In this document: positions 1 to 5,844 of the stretch, piece after piece
How the letters are laid out: every line of letters begins with the position of its first letter
Numbering within the stretch: the first letter of the stretch is position 1
Assembly (NCBI RefSeq): GCF_026343115.1
Contig: NZ_JAPEMC010000011.1
Span: 1-13,757, forward strand
Direction of reading: 5' to 3'
Origin: Streptomyces sp. NBC_00102
GTDB taxonomy: Bacteria > Actinomycetota > Actinomycetes > Streptomycetales > Streptomycetaceae
DNA length: 13,757 bases
The notes under the pieces: model-generated
What the model saw: the letters and a program-made list of their open reading frames with translations, nothing else
Database searches by the model: none
What the model was told of the DNA's origin: nothing
Made by a program: the position numbers and the translations under genes

Positions 1-376
1 AATCAAACAGCTCTTCACATGTCGAACACAAGAGCCACACAGACTTTGGCCGAATCGCAGACGCCCCAGCGAGGACATACATACACAAGGCCCTACGGGA
101 TCGTGCTCACTCGTGTCAGAACGGAGACAAGCCCTCGCAGCGGATCCCACACTGCTTGCAGCAGGCGAGGGCTGCAGCGGCACCGCTGCCCGGTGGGACG
201 GTGAACGACAAGTCCTGCCCGCCCGACACCACGATCCTGTCGTCGGGTTCTTCGCGGGGTGGCCTCTCCCGGACGTGCACCGCCACAAAGAACCGGTCAC
301 CCAGTCCTGCCCGGAGTTGCGGCCGTCTCACTTGGTGCGGCCGGACATCACTCCTACAGTGACGGCAGACGCAGCC
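1..376. other. Gene-poor stretch downstream of the YjbQ gene
   Basis: I support no gene here. Short open frames exist on both strands (for example 116-331 minus and 113-391 plus). Their third-position G/C content is clearly lower than in the genes to the right, their products resemble no family I know, and they overlap each other. The base composition of the first 130 bases is visibly more A/T-rich than the rest of the window. The clearest structure is a pair of adjacent hairpins at 130-189, listed separately. The stretch may be the intergenic end of a gene left of the window, or decayed coding DNA. Confidence 0.5.
130..189. repeat. Two adjacent hairpin-forming inverted repeats
   Basis: AGCCCTCGC at 130-138 is the exact reverse complement of GCGAGGGCT at 165-173 (9-bp arms, 26-base loop). 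Directly next to it, GCAGCGG at 174-180 pairs with CCGCTGC at 183-189 (7-bp arms, 2-base loop). There is no gap between the two hairpins. No T-tract follows on either strand. They could terminate a transcript entering from the left or the leftward yjbQ transcript about 190 bases past its stop, or be part of a structured RNA. The pairing is seen directly; the role is inferred. Confidence 0.45.
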
Positions 377-799
377 CTACCCGAGGAATGACAGACGCAC
401 CTGCCGGTTCGCGTTGTCGCGATTCGTGTCCACCAGGCACACCGACTGCCAGGTGCCGAGCTCCAGGCGGCCCGCGATCACCGGCAGGGTCGCGTGGGGC
501 GGGACGAGGGCGGGGAGGACGTGGTCGCGGCCGTGGCCGGGGGTGCCGTGGCGGTGCTGCCAGCGGTCGTCGGCGGGGAGCAGGGTGTGCAGGGTGGCCA
601 GCAGGTCGTCGTCGCTGCCGGCCCCGGTCTCCAGTACGGCGATCCCGGCCGTCGCGTGGGGGACGAAGATGTTGAGCAGCCCGTCGCGGCCGGCGGCGGC
701 GCGGGAGAGGAACTGCTGGCAGTCGTGGGTGAGGTCGGTGACCGTCTCCGTGCTCCCGGTGGTGAGGTGCAGGACGTGCGTGGTGAAGGAATCAGGCAT
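377..799 (-). CDS. yjbQ: YjbQ/UPF0047 family protein (secondary thiamine-phosphate synthase type)
   Basis: This 140-residue protein has the usual length and pattern of the YjbQ family, a small soluble beta-sandwich fold normally forming trimers. The recognisable blocks are HATAGIAVLETG (residues 48-59), the His-rich HRHGTPGHGRDH (82-93), and the late family signature GRLELGTWQSV (110-120), followed by a basic stretch ending in RQVRLSF. E. coli YjbQ has weak thiamine-phosphate synthase activity that can suppress loss of the normal enzyme, but the true role of the family is not settled. The conserved His residues suggest a metal or phosphate site. ATG at 797-799 is chosen because a purine-rich GGGAAG lies about 10 bases upstream and the family N-terminus begins here. 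The gene is divergent from the monooxygenase gene, with 139 bases between the starts. The family call is firm; the function is not. Confidence 0.88.
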   Translation of the reverse strand: MPDSFTTHVLHLTTGSTETVTDLTHDCQQFLSRAAAGRDGLLNIFVPHATAGIAVLETGAGSDDDLLATLHTLLPADDRWQHRHGTPGHGRDHVLPALVPPHATLPVIAGRLELGTWQSVCLVDTNRDNANRQVRLSFLG

Positions 800-915
800 G
801 GCGCCATCTTCCCGCCACGGGCCTCCGGACGGCGAGTGGAGGTCGGCGGCCCCGGCGGCCCGTCGGCCTCTACCTGCCCGGGAGCGGGAAAAGGGATCGC
901 GGGGGAAGAGGACGC

Positions 916-940
916 ATGCTTCCGCAGTTGGTAGAAGCGT
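916..940. repeat. Small inverted repeat at the monooxygenase start
   Basis: ATGCTTC (916-922) pairs with GAAGCGT (934-940), with one G-T wobble and an 11-base loop. It overlaps the proposed GTG start of the monooxygenase gene and lies in the divergent yjbQ/monooxygenase gap. It could be an operator, a start-masking hairpin, or chance. Confidence 0.25.
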
Positions 941-2081
941 GAACGATTCCGGGACGGTGCGGGCGACGGACGTGGTGGTGATCGGTGCGGGGCAGGCCGG
1001 ACTGGCCGCCGCCCATCATCTGGCGCGGGTCGGCATGGAGCCGGACCGTGATTTCGTGGTGCTCGACCACGCGCCGCGCCCGGGTGGCGCATGGCAGTTC
1101 CGCTGGCCTTCGCTGACGTACGGCAAGGTGCACGGGATGCACTCGCTGCCGGGCATGGAACTGACCGGCGCCGACCCGGATCTGCCCTCCGCCGAGGTGA
1201 TCGGCGCGTACTTCGACACGTACGAGCGGCGCTTCGACCTCCGGGTGCACCGGCCGGTAGACGTGACGGCGGTCCGGGAGGGAGGCGGGGAGCAAAAGGG
1301 GCGGCTGGTGGTCGAGACGACCGAGGGGGCGTACGCGACGCGGGCGTTGATCAACGCGACCGGCACCTGGGACCGGCCGTTCTGGCCTCGCTACCCGGGG
1401 CAGGAGACCTTCCTCGGGCGGCAGCTCCACACGGCCGGCTACCCGGGGCCGGAAGCTTTCGCGGGGCTTCGGGTGGTGGTGGTCGGTGGCGGGGCTTCCG
1501 GTACGCAGCATCTGATGGAGATCGCCGATGTCGCGGCGGCCACGTACTGGGTGACCCGGCGCGAGCCCGTTTTCCGCGAGGGACCGTTCGGGCCCGAACA
1601 AGGTCGTGCCGCCGTCGCGTTGGTGGAGGAGCGGGTGCGGCAAGGGCTGGCGCCCGGGAGCGTGGTGAGCGTGACCGGGCTGCCTCTCAACGACGCGGTC
1701 CGCGACGCGCGGGCGCGGGGGATTCTCGACCGGCTGCCGATGTTCGACCGGATCACCCCGACCGGGGTGGCCTGGGACCGCCCCCGGGACGGCGGGCGAA
1801 GCACCGAGGTCGACGCCGACGTGATTCTCTGGGCGACCGGATTCCGGCCCGCCGTCGACCACTTGGCACCGCTGAAGCTGCGGGAGCCCGGTGGCGGCAT
1901 CCGGGTGGAGAACACCCGCGCGGTACGGGACGGGCGCGTCCACCTCGTCGGCTACGGCCCCTCCGCGAGCACCGTCGGGGCCAACCGCGCCGGTCGCGCC
2001 GCGGTGCGTTCGGTCGTGCGACTGCTGGCGGGGACCCCCGCCGCGGCGCCCGTCGCGGCCTGCTCCCCGGCCCCCGTCTGA
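939..2081 (+). CDS. Flavin-containing monooxygenase-like FAD/NAD(P)-binding protein
   Basis: A 380-residue two-dinucleotide-binding flavoprotein. The N-terminal FAD site is VVVIGAGQAG (GxGxxG at residues 16-21), followed by an acidic-turn segment FVVLDHAPRPGGAW (39-52). The second Rossmann site for NADPH is VVVVGGGASG (179-188). Between them FLGRQLHTAGY (158-168) fits the class B monooxygenase fingerprint FxGxxxHxxxY, with the Tyr ending of FMO-type rather than the Trp ending of Baeyer-Villiger enzymes. ATGFRP (299-304) is the conserved late motif. Expected chemistry is NADPH- and O2-dependent oxygenation of a soft N, S or carbonyl centre; the substrate is unknown. The start is uncertain: GTG at 939 is chosen because the FAD fold begins ten residues later, but GTG at 957 is also possible and neither has a strong Shine-Dalgarno sequence. 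The frame stays open upstream to 414, but that part is antisense to yjbQ and does not look like this family. The C-terminal 15 residues are Ala/Pro-rich and probably disordered. Confidence 0.85.
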   Translation: MNDSGTVRATDVVVIGAGQAGLAAAHHLARVGMEPDRDFVVLDHAPRPGGAWQFRWPSLTYGKVHGMHSLPGMELTGADPDLPSAEVIGAYFDTYERRFDLRVHRPVDVTAVREGGGEQKGRLVVETTEGAYATRALINATGTWDRPFWPRYPGQETFLGRQLHTAGYPGPEAFAGLRVVVVGGGASGTQHLMEIADVAAATYWVTRREPVFREGPFGPEQGRAAVALVEERVRQGLAPGSVVSVTGLPLNDAVRDARARGILDRLPMFDRITPTGVAWDRPRDGGRSTEVDADVILWATGFRPAVDHLAPLKLREPGGGIRVENTRAVRDGRVHLVGYGPSASTVGANRAGRAAVRSVVRLLAGTPAAAPVAACSPAPV

Positions 2082-2158
2082 ACCGCCCGGACCGCGCGCA
2101 CCGCACGAACGGTCCGGACCGGGCGCACCGCAAGGCCGCAACGAACCGCCCGGACCGC
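2081..2158. repeat. Repeat-rich convergent gap
   Basis: The gap between two convergent genes holds a 15-bp exact direct repeat AACCGCCCGGACCGC (2081-2095 and 2144-2158). It also holds a 10-bp direct repeat GCGCACCGCA (2096-2105 and 2123-2132) and a perfect 12-bp palindrome CGGTCCGGACCG (2110-2121). The palindrome is too tight to be a good terminator loop. Convergence makes termination here necessary, but I see no classic hairpin. Confidence 0.5.
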
Positions 2159-2171
2159 CCGCCGCCCGTCG

Positions 2172-3035
2172 TCATCCGGCGGGTGCGGCGCTCTCCCGGT
2201 TCCGGTTGAACTCGGCGACGTTCCGCGTATGCGCTTGGTAGCTCTCGGTGAAGCGGGTGTCCCCCGGTCCGACCGTGACGAAGTACAGCCACGGGCCCGC
2301 GGTGGGGCCGATGGCGGCACGCATCGCCTCTTCGCCGGGGTTGCCGATCGGGGTGGGCGGCAGCCCTTTGCGCCGGTAGGTGTTGTACGGGCTGTCGATG
2401 CGGGTGTCCTCGGTGGTGGTGTCCAGCGTGGAGCGCCGCAGGGCGTAGTTGAGCGTCGAGTCCATCTGCAGGGGCATGTCCCGGTGCAGGCGGTTGTAGA
2501 CGACCCGGCCCACTTTTCCCATGTCGGAGGCGGTGTCCGCCTCTGCCTGGATGACGCTGGCGAGCGTCACCGCCTGGTAGGCGGAGATGCCGTTGCGCGG
2601 CGCTCCGGCGGCGATCCGGTCGTCGCCGAACCGCTGGGAGGCCGTTTCCACCATGTAGCGGAGCAGGCTTCCGGGGGTCGTGTCGGAGCGGATGGGATAG
2701 GTGGCCGGAAAGAGATACCCCTCCGGATTGCCGTGGGCGGCCGGGGGCAGCGGCAGTCGTGCCTCGGGCATCGCCTTCTCGGTGGTCCCCGGAGGGACGT
2801 CGAGCGCCTGGTCGATGGCCGTGTAGATCTGGCCCGCACGCCATCCCTCGGGGATGACCAGCGAGGAGGAGACGGCCTCCTCCATGCTCATCTCCGGGCC
2901 GTCCTCGAGGACCAGCAGCGGGGCCGCGATCGTGGCGGCGGCCACGAGAGCGCCCCCGAGGAGCAGCATCGCCTTGCCCCGCCGGGTGGGGCGCAGCCTC
3001 CGGCGGTACGGGAAAGTACCGGGCTCGTTCACCAT
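2172..3035 (-). CDS. mltG: Endolytic murein transglycosylase, short MltG/YceG type
   Basis: A 287-residue membrane-anchored protein. It has a basic cytoplasmic start (RRRLRPTRRGK), one transmembrane segment at about residues 24-44, then an extracytoplasmic MltG domain. Family landmarks are IPEGW (61-65), EGYLFPATY (105-113), LASVIQAEA (158-166), RVVYNRL (177-183), MPLQMDSTLNYAL (187-199), SPYNTYRRKGLPPTPIGNPG (215-234) and WLYFVTVG (249-256). Glu165 sits where the catalytic Glu of the family is expected. MltG cleaves nascent peptidoglycan within the glycan strand and is thought to set strand ends during cell-wall growth. It is shorter than E. coli MltG (about 340) and much shorter than the long Streptomyces MltG with its extended N-terminus, so this is probably a second, compact paralogue. 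ATG at 3033-3035 gives a sensible anchor but has no clear ribosome site; longer upstream starts only add Arg/Pro-rich sequence. It lies 177 bases downstream of the ABC gene on the same strand, with a terminator hairpin between them. Confidence 0.88.
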   Translation of the reverse strand: MVNEPGTFPYRRRLRPTRRGKAMLLLGGALVAAATIAAPLLVLEDGPEMSMEEAVSSSLVIPEGWRAGQIYTAIDQALDVPPGTTEKAMPEARLPLPPAAHGNPEGYLFPATYPIRSDTTPGSLLRYMVETASQRFGDDRIAAGAPRNGISAYQAVTLASVIQAEADTASDMGKVGRVVYNRLHRDMPLQMDSTLNYALRRSTLDTTTEDTRIDSPYNTYRRKGLPPTPIGNPGEEAMRAAIGPTAGPWLYFVTVGPGDTRFTESYQAHTRNVAEFNRNRESAAPAG

Positions 3036-3112
3036 GCGAGCACGATAACCGTACAAATGCCCCGGGTCGGTGGGATCGGCGCTCGACACCCGGTAACCCT
3101 GCGGCCGGGTGA

Positions 3113-3137
3113 CGGGCCGCCGCAGCCCGGCGGCCCG
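3113..3137 (-). terminator. Probable terminator of the ABC transporter transcript
   Basis: CGGGCCGCCG (3113-3122) and CGGCGGCCCG (3128-3137) form a perfect 10-bp stem with a 5-base loop, about 75 bases past the ABC transporter stop codon. No T-run follows, as is usual for actinomycete terminators. It would separate the ABC gene from the mltG gene on the same strand. Confidence 0.6.
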
Positions 3138-3212
3138 GGGGCGTCGGGAGCCGGCGCGGACGGTCGGCTCGGCGGCCCGGCGGCCCAGGGCGCCGGTACC
3201 CGGCACGGACGG

Positions 3213-5018
3213 TCAGCCCGCCGCGGGTGCCAGTCGAGTGTCCCGGCGGATGAGGCCGGCGTAGCGGCCGTCGCGTGCGAGGAGTTCCTGGTGCGTGCCC
3301 CGCTCGACCGTCCGGCCACCCTCCAATACGACGATCTGGTCGGCGTCCCGGATGGTGGAGAGGCGGTGCGCGATGGTGAGCGTGGTGCGGCCTGCCGAGA
3401 GGGCGTCGATCGCCTCCTGGACGGCGTGCTCCGTACGGGTGTCGAGGGCGCTGGTCGCCTCGTCGAGCACCAGGATCGGGGGGTCGCGCAGGATCGTGCG
3501 GGCGATGGCGAGGCGCTGTTTCTCACCACCGGAGAAGCGGTAGCCGCGCTCGCCGACGAGGGTGTCGTAGCCGTCGGGGAGTGACGCGATGTGGTCGTGG
3601 ATCTGCGCGGCGCGTGCCGCCGCCTCGATCTCCTCGTCGGTGGCGTCGGGCTTGGCGAAGCGGAGGTTCTCGGCGACCGAGGCATGGAAGAGGTACGTCT
3701 CCTGCGAGACCACGCCGACCGCTCTCGCGAGGGAGTCGAAGTCGAGGTCCCGTACGTCGACCCCGTCGATCGTCACGCGGCCGGCGGTGACGTCGTACAG
3801 CCGGGGCACCAGGTAGCTCAGGGTGGATTTGCCCGATCCGGTGGGACCGACCACCGCGAGGCTGCTGCCCGCCGGCACCTTCACGTCGATGTCGTCGAGG
3901 GTGGGGCCGCTCTTCTCGTCGTAGTGGAAGCCCACGTGTTCGAAGGTGACCTCTCCGCGGATGTGGTCCAGCCGCACGGGGTTCGCGGACTCGGTGATGT
4001 CGACCTCGAGGTCCAGGTACTCGAAGATGCGCTGGAAGAGCGCGAGGGAGGTCTGCATCTGGACGCCTGTGGCGAGCAGGCTCACCGCGGGCCGGAAGAG
4101 GCCCTGCTGGAGGGAGACGAAGGCGACGAGCGTGCCGATGGAGACGGCCGTACTGCCGGCGCTCAGCGTCAGACCGGCGGCCCAGTAGATGACCGCGGGC
4201 ATGGCGGCCATGACGATGCCGATGGTCGACATGCGCCAGCGTCCCGCCATGTTGGAGCGGACTTCGAGGTCCACCAGCCGCTCCGACTCCTCGGCGAAAC
4301 CCTTGATCAGCGAGTCGGAACGGCCCATCGTGCGGCCGAGCAGGATGCCGCTGACGGAGAGGGATTCGGTGACGGTCGCCGCCATCGCTGCCATCTGCCG
4401 CTGCCGCTGGGTGGTGATCTTCTTCCGCTCGCTTCCGACGCGGCGGCTGACCCAGACGAAGACGGGCATCAGGAGCAGGGAGACGAGGGTGAGCCGCCAG
4501 TCGAGCGCGAGCATCGCGACCACGGTGGCGACCACGGAGGTGAGGTTCGAGACCAGGGAGGTGGCGGTGGAGGTGACGGTCGCCTGCATTCCGCCGATGT
4601 CGTTGGCGATGCGTGACTGCACCTCGCCGGTGCGCGTCCTGGTGAAGAAGGCCAGGGGCATCCGCTGGAGCTGGGAGTAGACGCCGGTGCGCAGGTCGTG
4701 CATGACGCGCTGGCCGACCGTGGTGGAGATGAGGGTCTGGAGAACGCCGAAGACGCTGTTCATCACCGCGGTGGCGATCATTCCGAGCGCGAGCAGCGTG
4801 AGCAGGCCGGTGCGCCCCTGCGGTATGGCGGTGTCGAGGATCTCGCGGAGCAGGAAGGGGGAGGCTACCGACACCAGGGAGGAGGCGCCGACCAGCAGCC
4901 CGACCAGCGCGAGGCGACCGCGGTAGGGGCGGAAGAGGCGGAGGATGCGGCGCACCTCGGCGGGCGGCTGAGTGCCGTCCTTGGGTGGGGGCGTCCAGGT
5001 GGGTTCGTCGGGTTTCAT
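3213..5018 (-). CDS. ABC exporter half-transporter (fused permease and ATPase)
   Basis: A 601-residue protein with the order of a homodimeric or heterodimeric multidrug/lipid exporter. The membrane domain has six helices (about residues 34-325), with the typical coupling region FFTRTRTGEVQSRIANDI (124-141). The nucleotide-binding domain shows Walker A GPTGSGKST (391-399), the Q-loop in VSQETYLF (437-444), signature RFSGGEKQR (494-502; Phe replaces the usual Leu of LSGG), Walker B ILVLDEATSALD (515-526) and the H-loop in IAHRLSTI (549-556). All catalytic residues appear intact, so it should be a full ATPase. Length matches the family. ATG at 5016-5018 is chosen because AAGGAG (5022-5027) precedes it, although the 3-base spacing is short; in-frame ATGs at 5030 and 5039 lack a ribosome site. 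The frame stays open to 5300, but that part encodes a His/Thr/Arg-rich repeat not seen in exporters. The divergent MarR gene suggests ligand-controlled efflux. No second half-transporter is adjacent, so a homodimer is the simplest reading. Confidence 0.93.
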   Translation of the reverse strand: MKPDEPTWTPPPKDGTQPPAEVRRILRLFRPYRGRLALVGLLVGASSLVSVASPFLLREILDTAIPQGRTGLLTLLALGMIATAVMNSVFGVLQTLISTTVGQRVMHDLRTGVYSQLQRMPLAFFTRTRTGEVQSRIANDIGGMQATVTSTATSLVSNLTSVVATVVAMLALDWRLTLVSLLLMPVFVWVSRRVGSERKKITTQRQRQMAAMAATVTESLSVSGILLGRTMGRSDSLIKGFAEESERLVDLEVRSNMAGRWRMSTIGIVMAAMPAVIYWAAGLTLSAGSTAVSIGTLVAFVSLQQGLFRPAVSLLATGVQMQTSLALFQRIFEYLDLEVDITESANPVRLDHIRGEVTFEHVGFHYDEKSGPTLDDIDVKVPAGSSLAVVGPTGSGKSTLSYLVPRLYDVTAGRVTIDGVDVRDLDFDSLARAVGVVSQETYLFHASVAENLRFAKPDATDEEIEAAARAAQIHDHIASLPDGYDTLVGERGYRFSGGEKQRLAIARTILRDPPILVLDEATSALDTRTEHAVQEAIDALSAGRTTLTIAHRLSTIRDADQIVVLEGGRTVERGTHQELLARDGRYAGLIRRDTRLAPAAG

Positions 5019-5104
5019 GGGCTCCTTCATGGGGTGCATGGCGTGCGTCGACGTGCGGGGCGTGCGTGCGTTGGCGGGCGCGGCGTGCATGCGTGTGGCG
5101 TGCA

Positions 5105-5184
5105 GTGCGTGGCGTGCAGTGCGTGACGGGCGAGTGCGTGGCGTGCAGTGCGTGACGGGCGAGTGCGTGACGGGCGTGTGCGTG
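5105..5184. repeat. Tandem repeat with six phased GTGCGTG heptamers
   Basis: A 29-bp unit occurs twice in perfect tandem (5105-5133 and 5134-5162). Each unit is a 14-bp element (GTGCGTGGCGTGCA) plus a 15-bp element (GTGCGTGACGGGCGA). A third copy of the 15-bp element follows (5163-5177, last base changed), then a seventh-base match of the core at 5178. The core GTGCGTG therefore starts at 5105, 5119, 5134, 5148, 5163 and 5178, every 14-15 bases. Looser copies continue down to about 5041. It lies in the presumed leader of the ABC gene. Confidence 0.85.
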
Positions 5185-5235
5185 CATCGGGCACGGGGCA
5201 CGCACGGGTGCGGCGGAGGGCGTGGAGCGAGCGAG

Positions 5236-5282
5236 GCGGTACGGGACCGCGAGGATCCGGGGAAGGCTCGGCGGTCCGAGCC
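5236..5282 (-). repeat. Two small hairpins in the presumed ABC leader
   Basis: GCGGT (5236-5240) pairs with ACCGC (5246-5250) over a 5-base loop. GGCTCGG (5265-5271) pairs exactly with CCGAGCC (5276-5282) over a 4-base loop. Both would lie near the 5' end of an ABC transcript read leftward. They could stabilise the leader or serve as protein-binding palindromes. Confidence 0.45.
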
Positions 5283-5297
5283 ATGAAGAGCGTACCC

Positions 5298-5339
5298 CAT
5301 TGTTACCTATACTCACAATGAACCAGGTCCTGATATTGT
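5298..5339. promoter_or_regulatory. Probable MarR operator and divergent promoters
   Basis: CATTGT (5298-5303) and ACAATG (5315-5320) form an inverted repeat with an 11-base spacer. A third half-site ATTGT (5335-5339) lies closer to the marR start, forming a second, wider inverted repeat with 5316-5319. ATTGT/ACAAT arms are typical of MarR-family operators. Inside the repeat TATACT (5308-5313) is a good -10 box for marR, giving a start near 5320. The region is an A/T-rich island in otherwise very G/C-rich DNA, as expected for paired promoters. Binding here would repress both marR and the exporter. The repeat is seen; the binding is inferred. Confidence 0.7.
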
Positions 5340-5345
5340 TCCGTC

Positions 5346-5789
5346 ATGGACTCCCCCGATTCCGACGGTCATCTCGCCGAACAGCTCCTGCGGCTCACCC
5401 GACGGCTCCACCGCATCCAGAGCCGCCAGCTGGAGCCGATCGGCATCACACCCGCGCAGTTCCGGCTGCTGCGCGCGGTCGCGCAGTACGACTCCCCGCC
5501 CCGGATGGCCGATCTGGCGCAGCGGCTGGACGTGGTCCCGCGCGCCGTGACCAGCCTGGTGGACGGCCTGGAGGCGGGCGGTCAGGTGCGCAGGGCGCCC
5601 GATCCGGCGAACCGGCGGGTGGTGCGCATCGAGATCACCGACACGGGGCGGTCCACTCTCGGCTCGCTGCGCGACGCGCGCCGGGCCGCCGCGGAGGAGA
5701 TCCTGGCACCGTTGAGCGCCGATCAGCGCGAGGTGCTCGGCGGGCTGCTGGCCGCCCTCGTCGACGGGTTGCCGGGGCGCCGCTGCTGA
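5346..5789 (+). CDS. MarR-family transcriptional regulator
   Basis: A 147-residue winged-helix repressor of normal MarR length. An N-terminal dimerisation helix (about residues 8-30) leads to GITPAQFRLLRAV (33-45). The recognition region and wing follow: MADLAQRLDVVPRAVTSLVDGLEAGG (54-79), then RRAPDPANRRVVRIEITDTG (82-101), which holds the conserved DxRxx-type wing as DPANRR. C-terminal helices (about 102-142) complete the dimer interface. MarR proteins release DNA when they bind a small aromatic or lipophilic ligand, or on thiol oxidation; the only Cys here is the final residue (147), so a redox switch of the OhrR kind is unlikely. It is divergent from the ABC exporter and has an inverted repeat just upstream, so autoregulation and control of the exporter are likely. 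ATG 5346 has no clear ribosome site, and the short leader predicted from the -10 box suggests weak translation. Confidence 0.9.
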   Translation: MDSPDSDGHLAEQLLRLTRRLHRIQSRQLEPIGITPAQFRLLRAVAQYDSPPRMADLAQRLDVVPRAVTSLVDGLEAGGQVRRAPDPANRRVVRIEITDTGRSTLGSLRDARRAAAEEILAPLSADQREVLGGLLAALVDGLPGRRC

Positions 5790-5844
5790 GCCCTCGCGCC
5801 CGGGCGCGGGAGGACCGCGTCCGGCCGTCCGAGGGGATGCTGTG

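Larger units (their letters stand above)
5019..5345. promoter_or_regulatory. Divergent control region between ABC exporter and MarR genes
   Basis: This 327-bp gap has no credible gene. Its parts, from the MarR side, are an operator-like inverted repeat overlapping promoter elements (5298-5339), two small hairpins (5236-5282), and a tandem repeat array (5105-5184). If the ABC promoter lies in the operator region, the ABC transcript would carry an untranslated leader of roughly 250 bases containing the hairpins and repeats. That is long for a simple MarR-controlled exporter. Confidence 0.65.

Noticed and set aside
116..331. A 71-codon minus-strand frame as a possible small gene, perhaps of the DUF397 type
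   Set aside because: It lacks the WxxSSYS-type start and conserved core of DUF397, has only moderate third-position G/C, and overlaps equally plausible frames on the other strand.
870..2141. A 423-codon minus-strand open frame opposite the monooxygenase
   Set aside because: Shadow composition without motifs. The plus strand carries FAD, NADPH and fingerprint motifs in one frame.
5105..5184. A CRISPR array
   Set aside because: The repeats are directly tandem with no unique spacers, the unit is very G/C-rich and only 14-15 bases, and no cas gene is nearby.
5019..5300. N-terminal extension of the ABC transporter through the repeat array
   Set aside because: The added 94 residues are a His/Thr/Arg-rich translation of the DNA repeat, there is no ribosome site for the upstream start, and they would run into the MarR operator.
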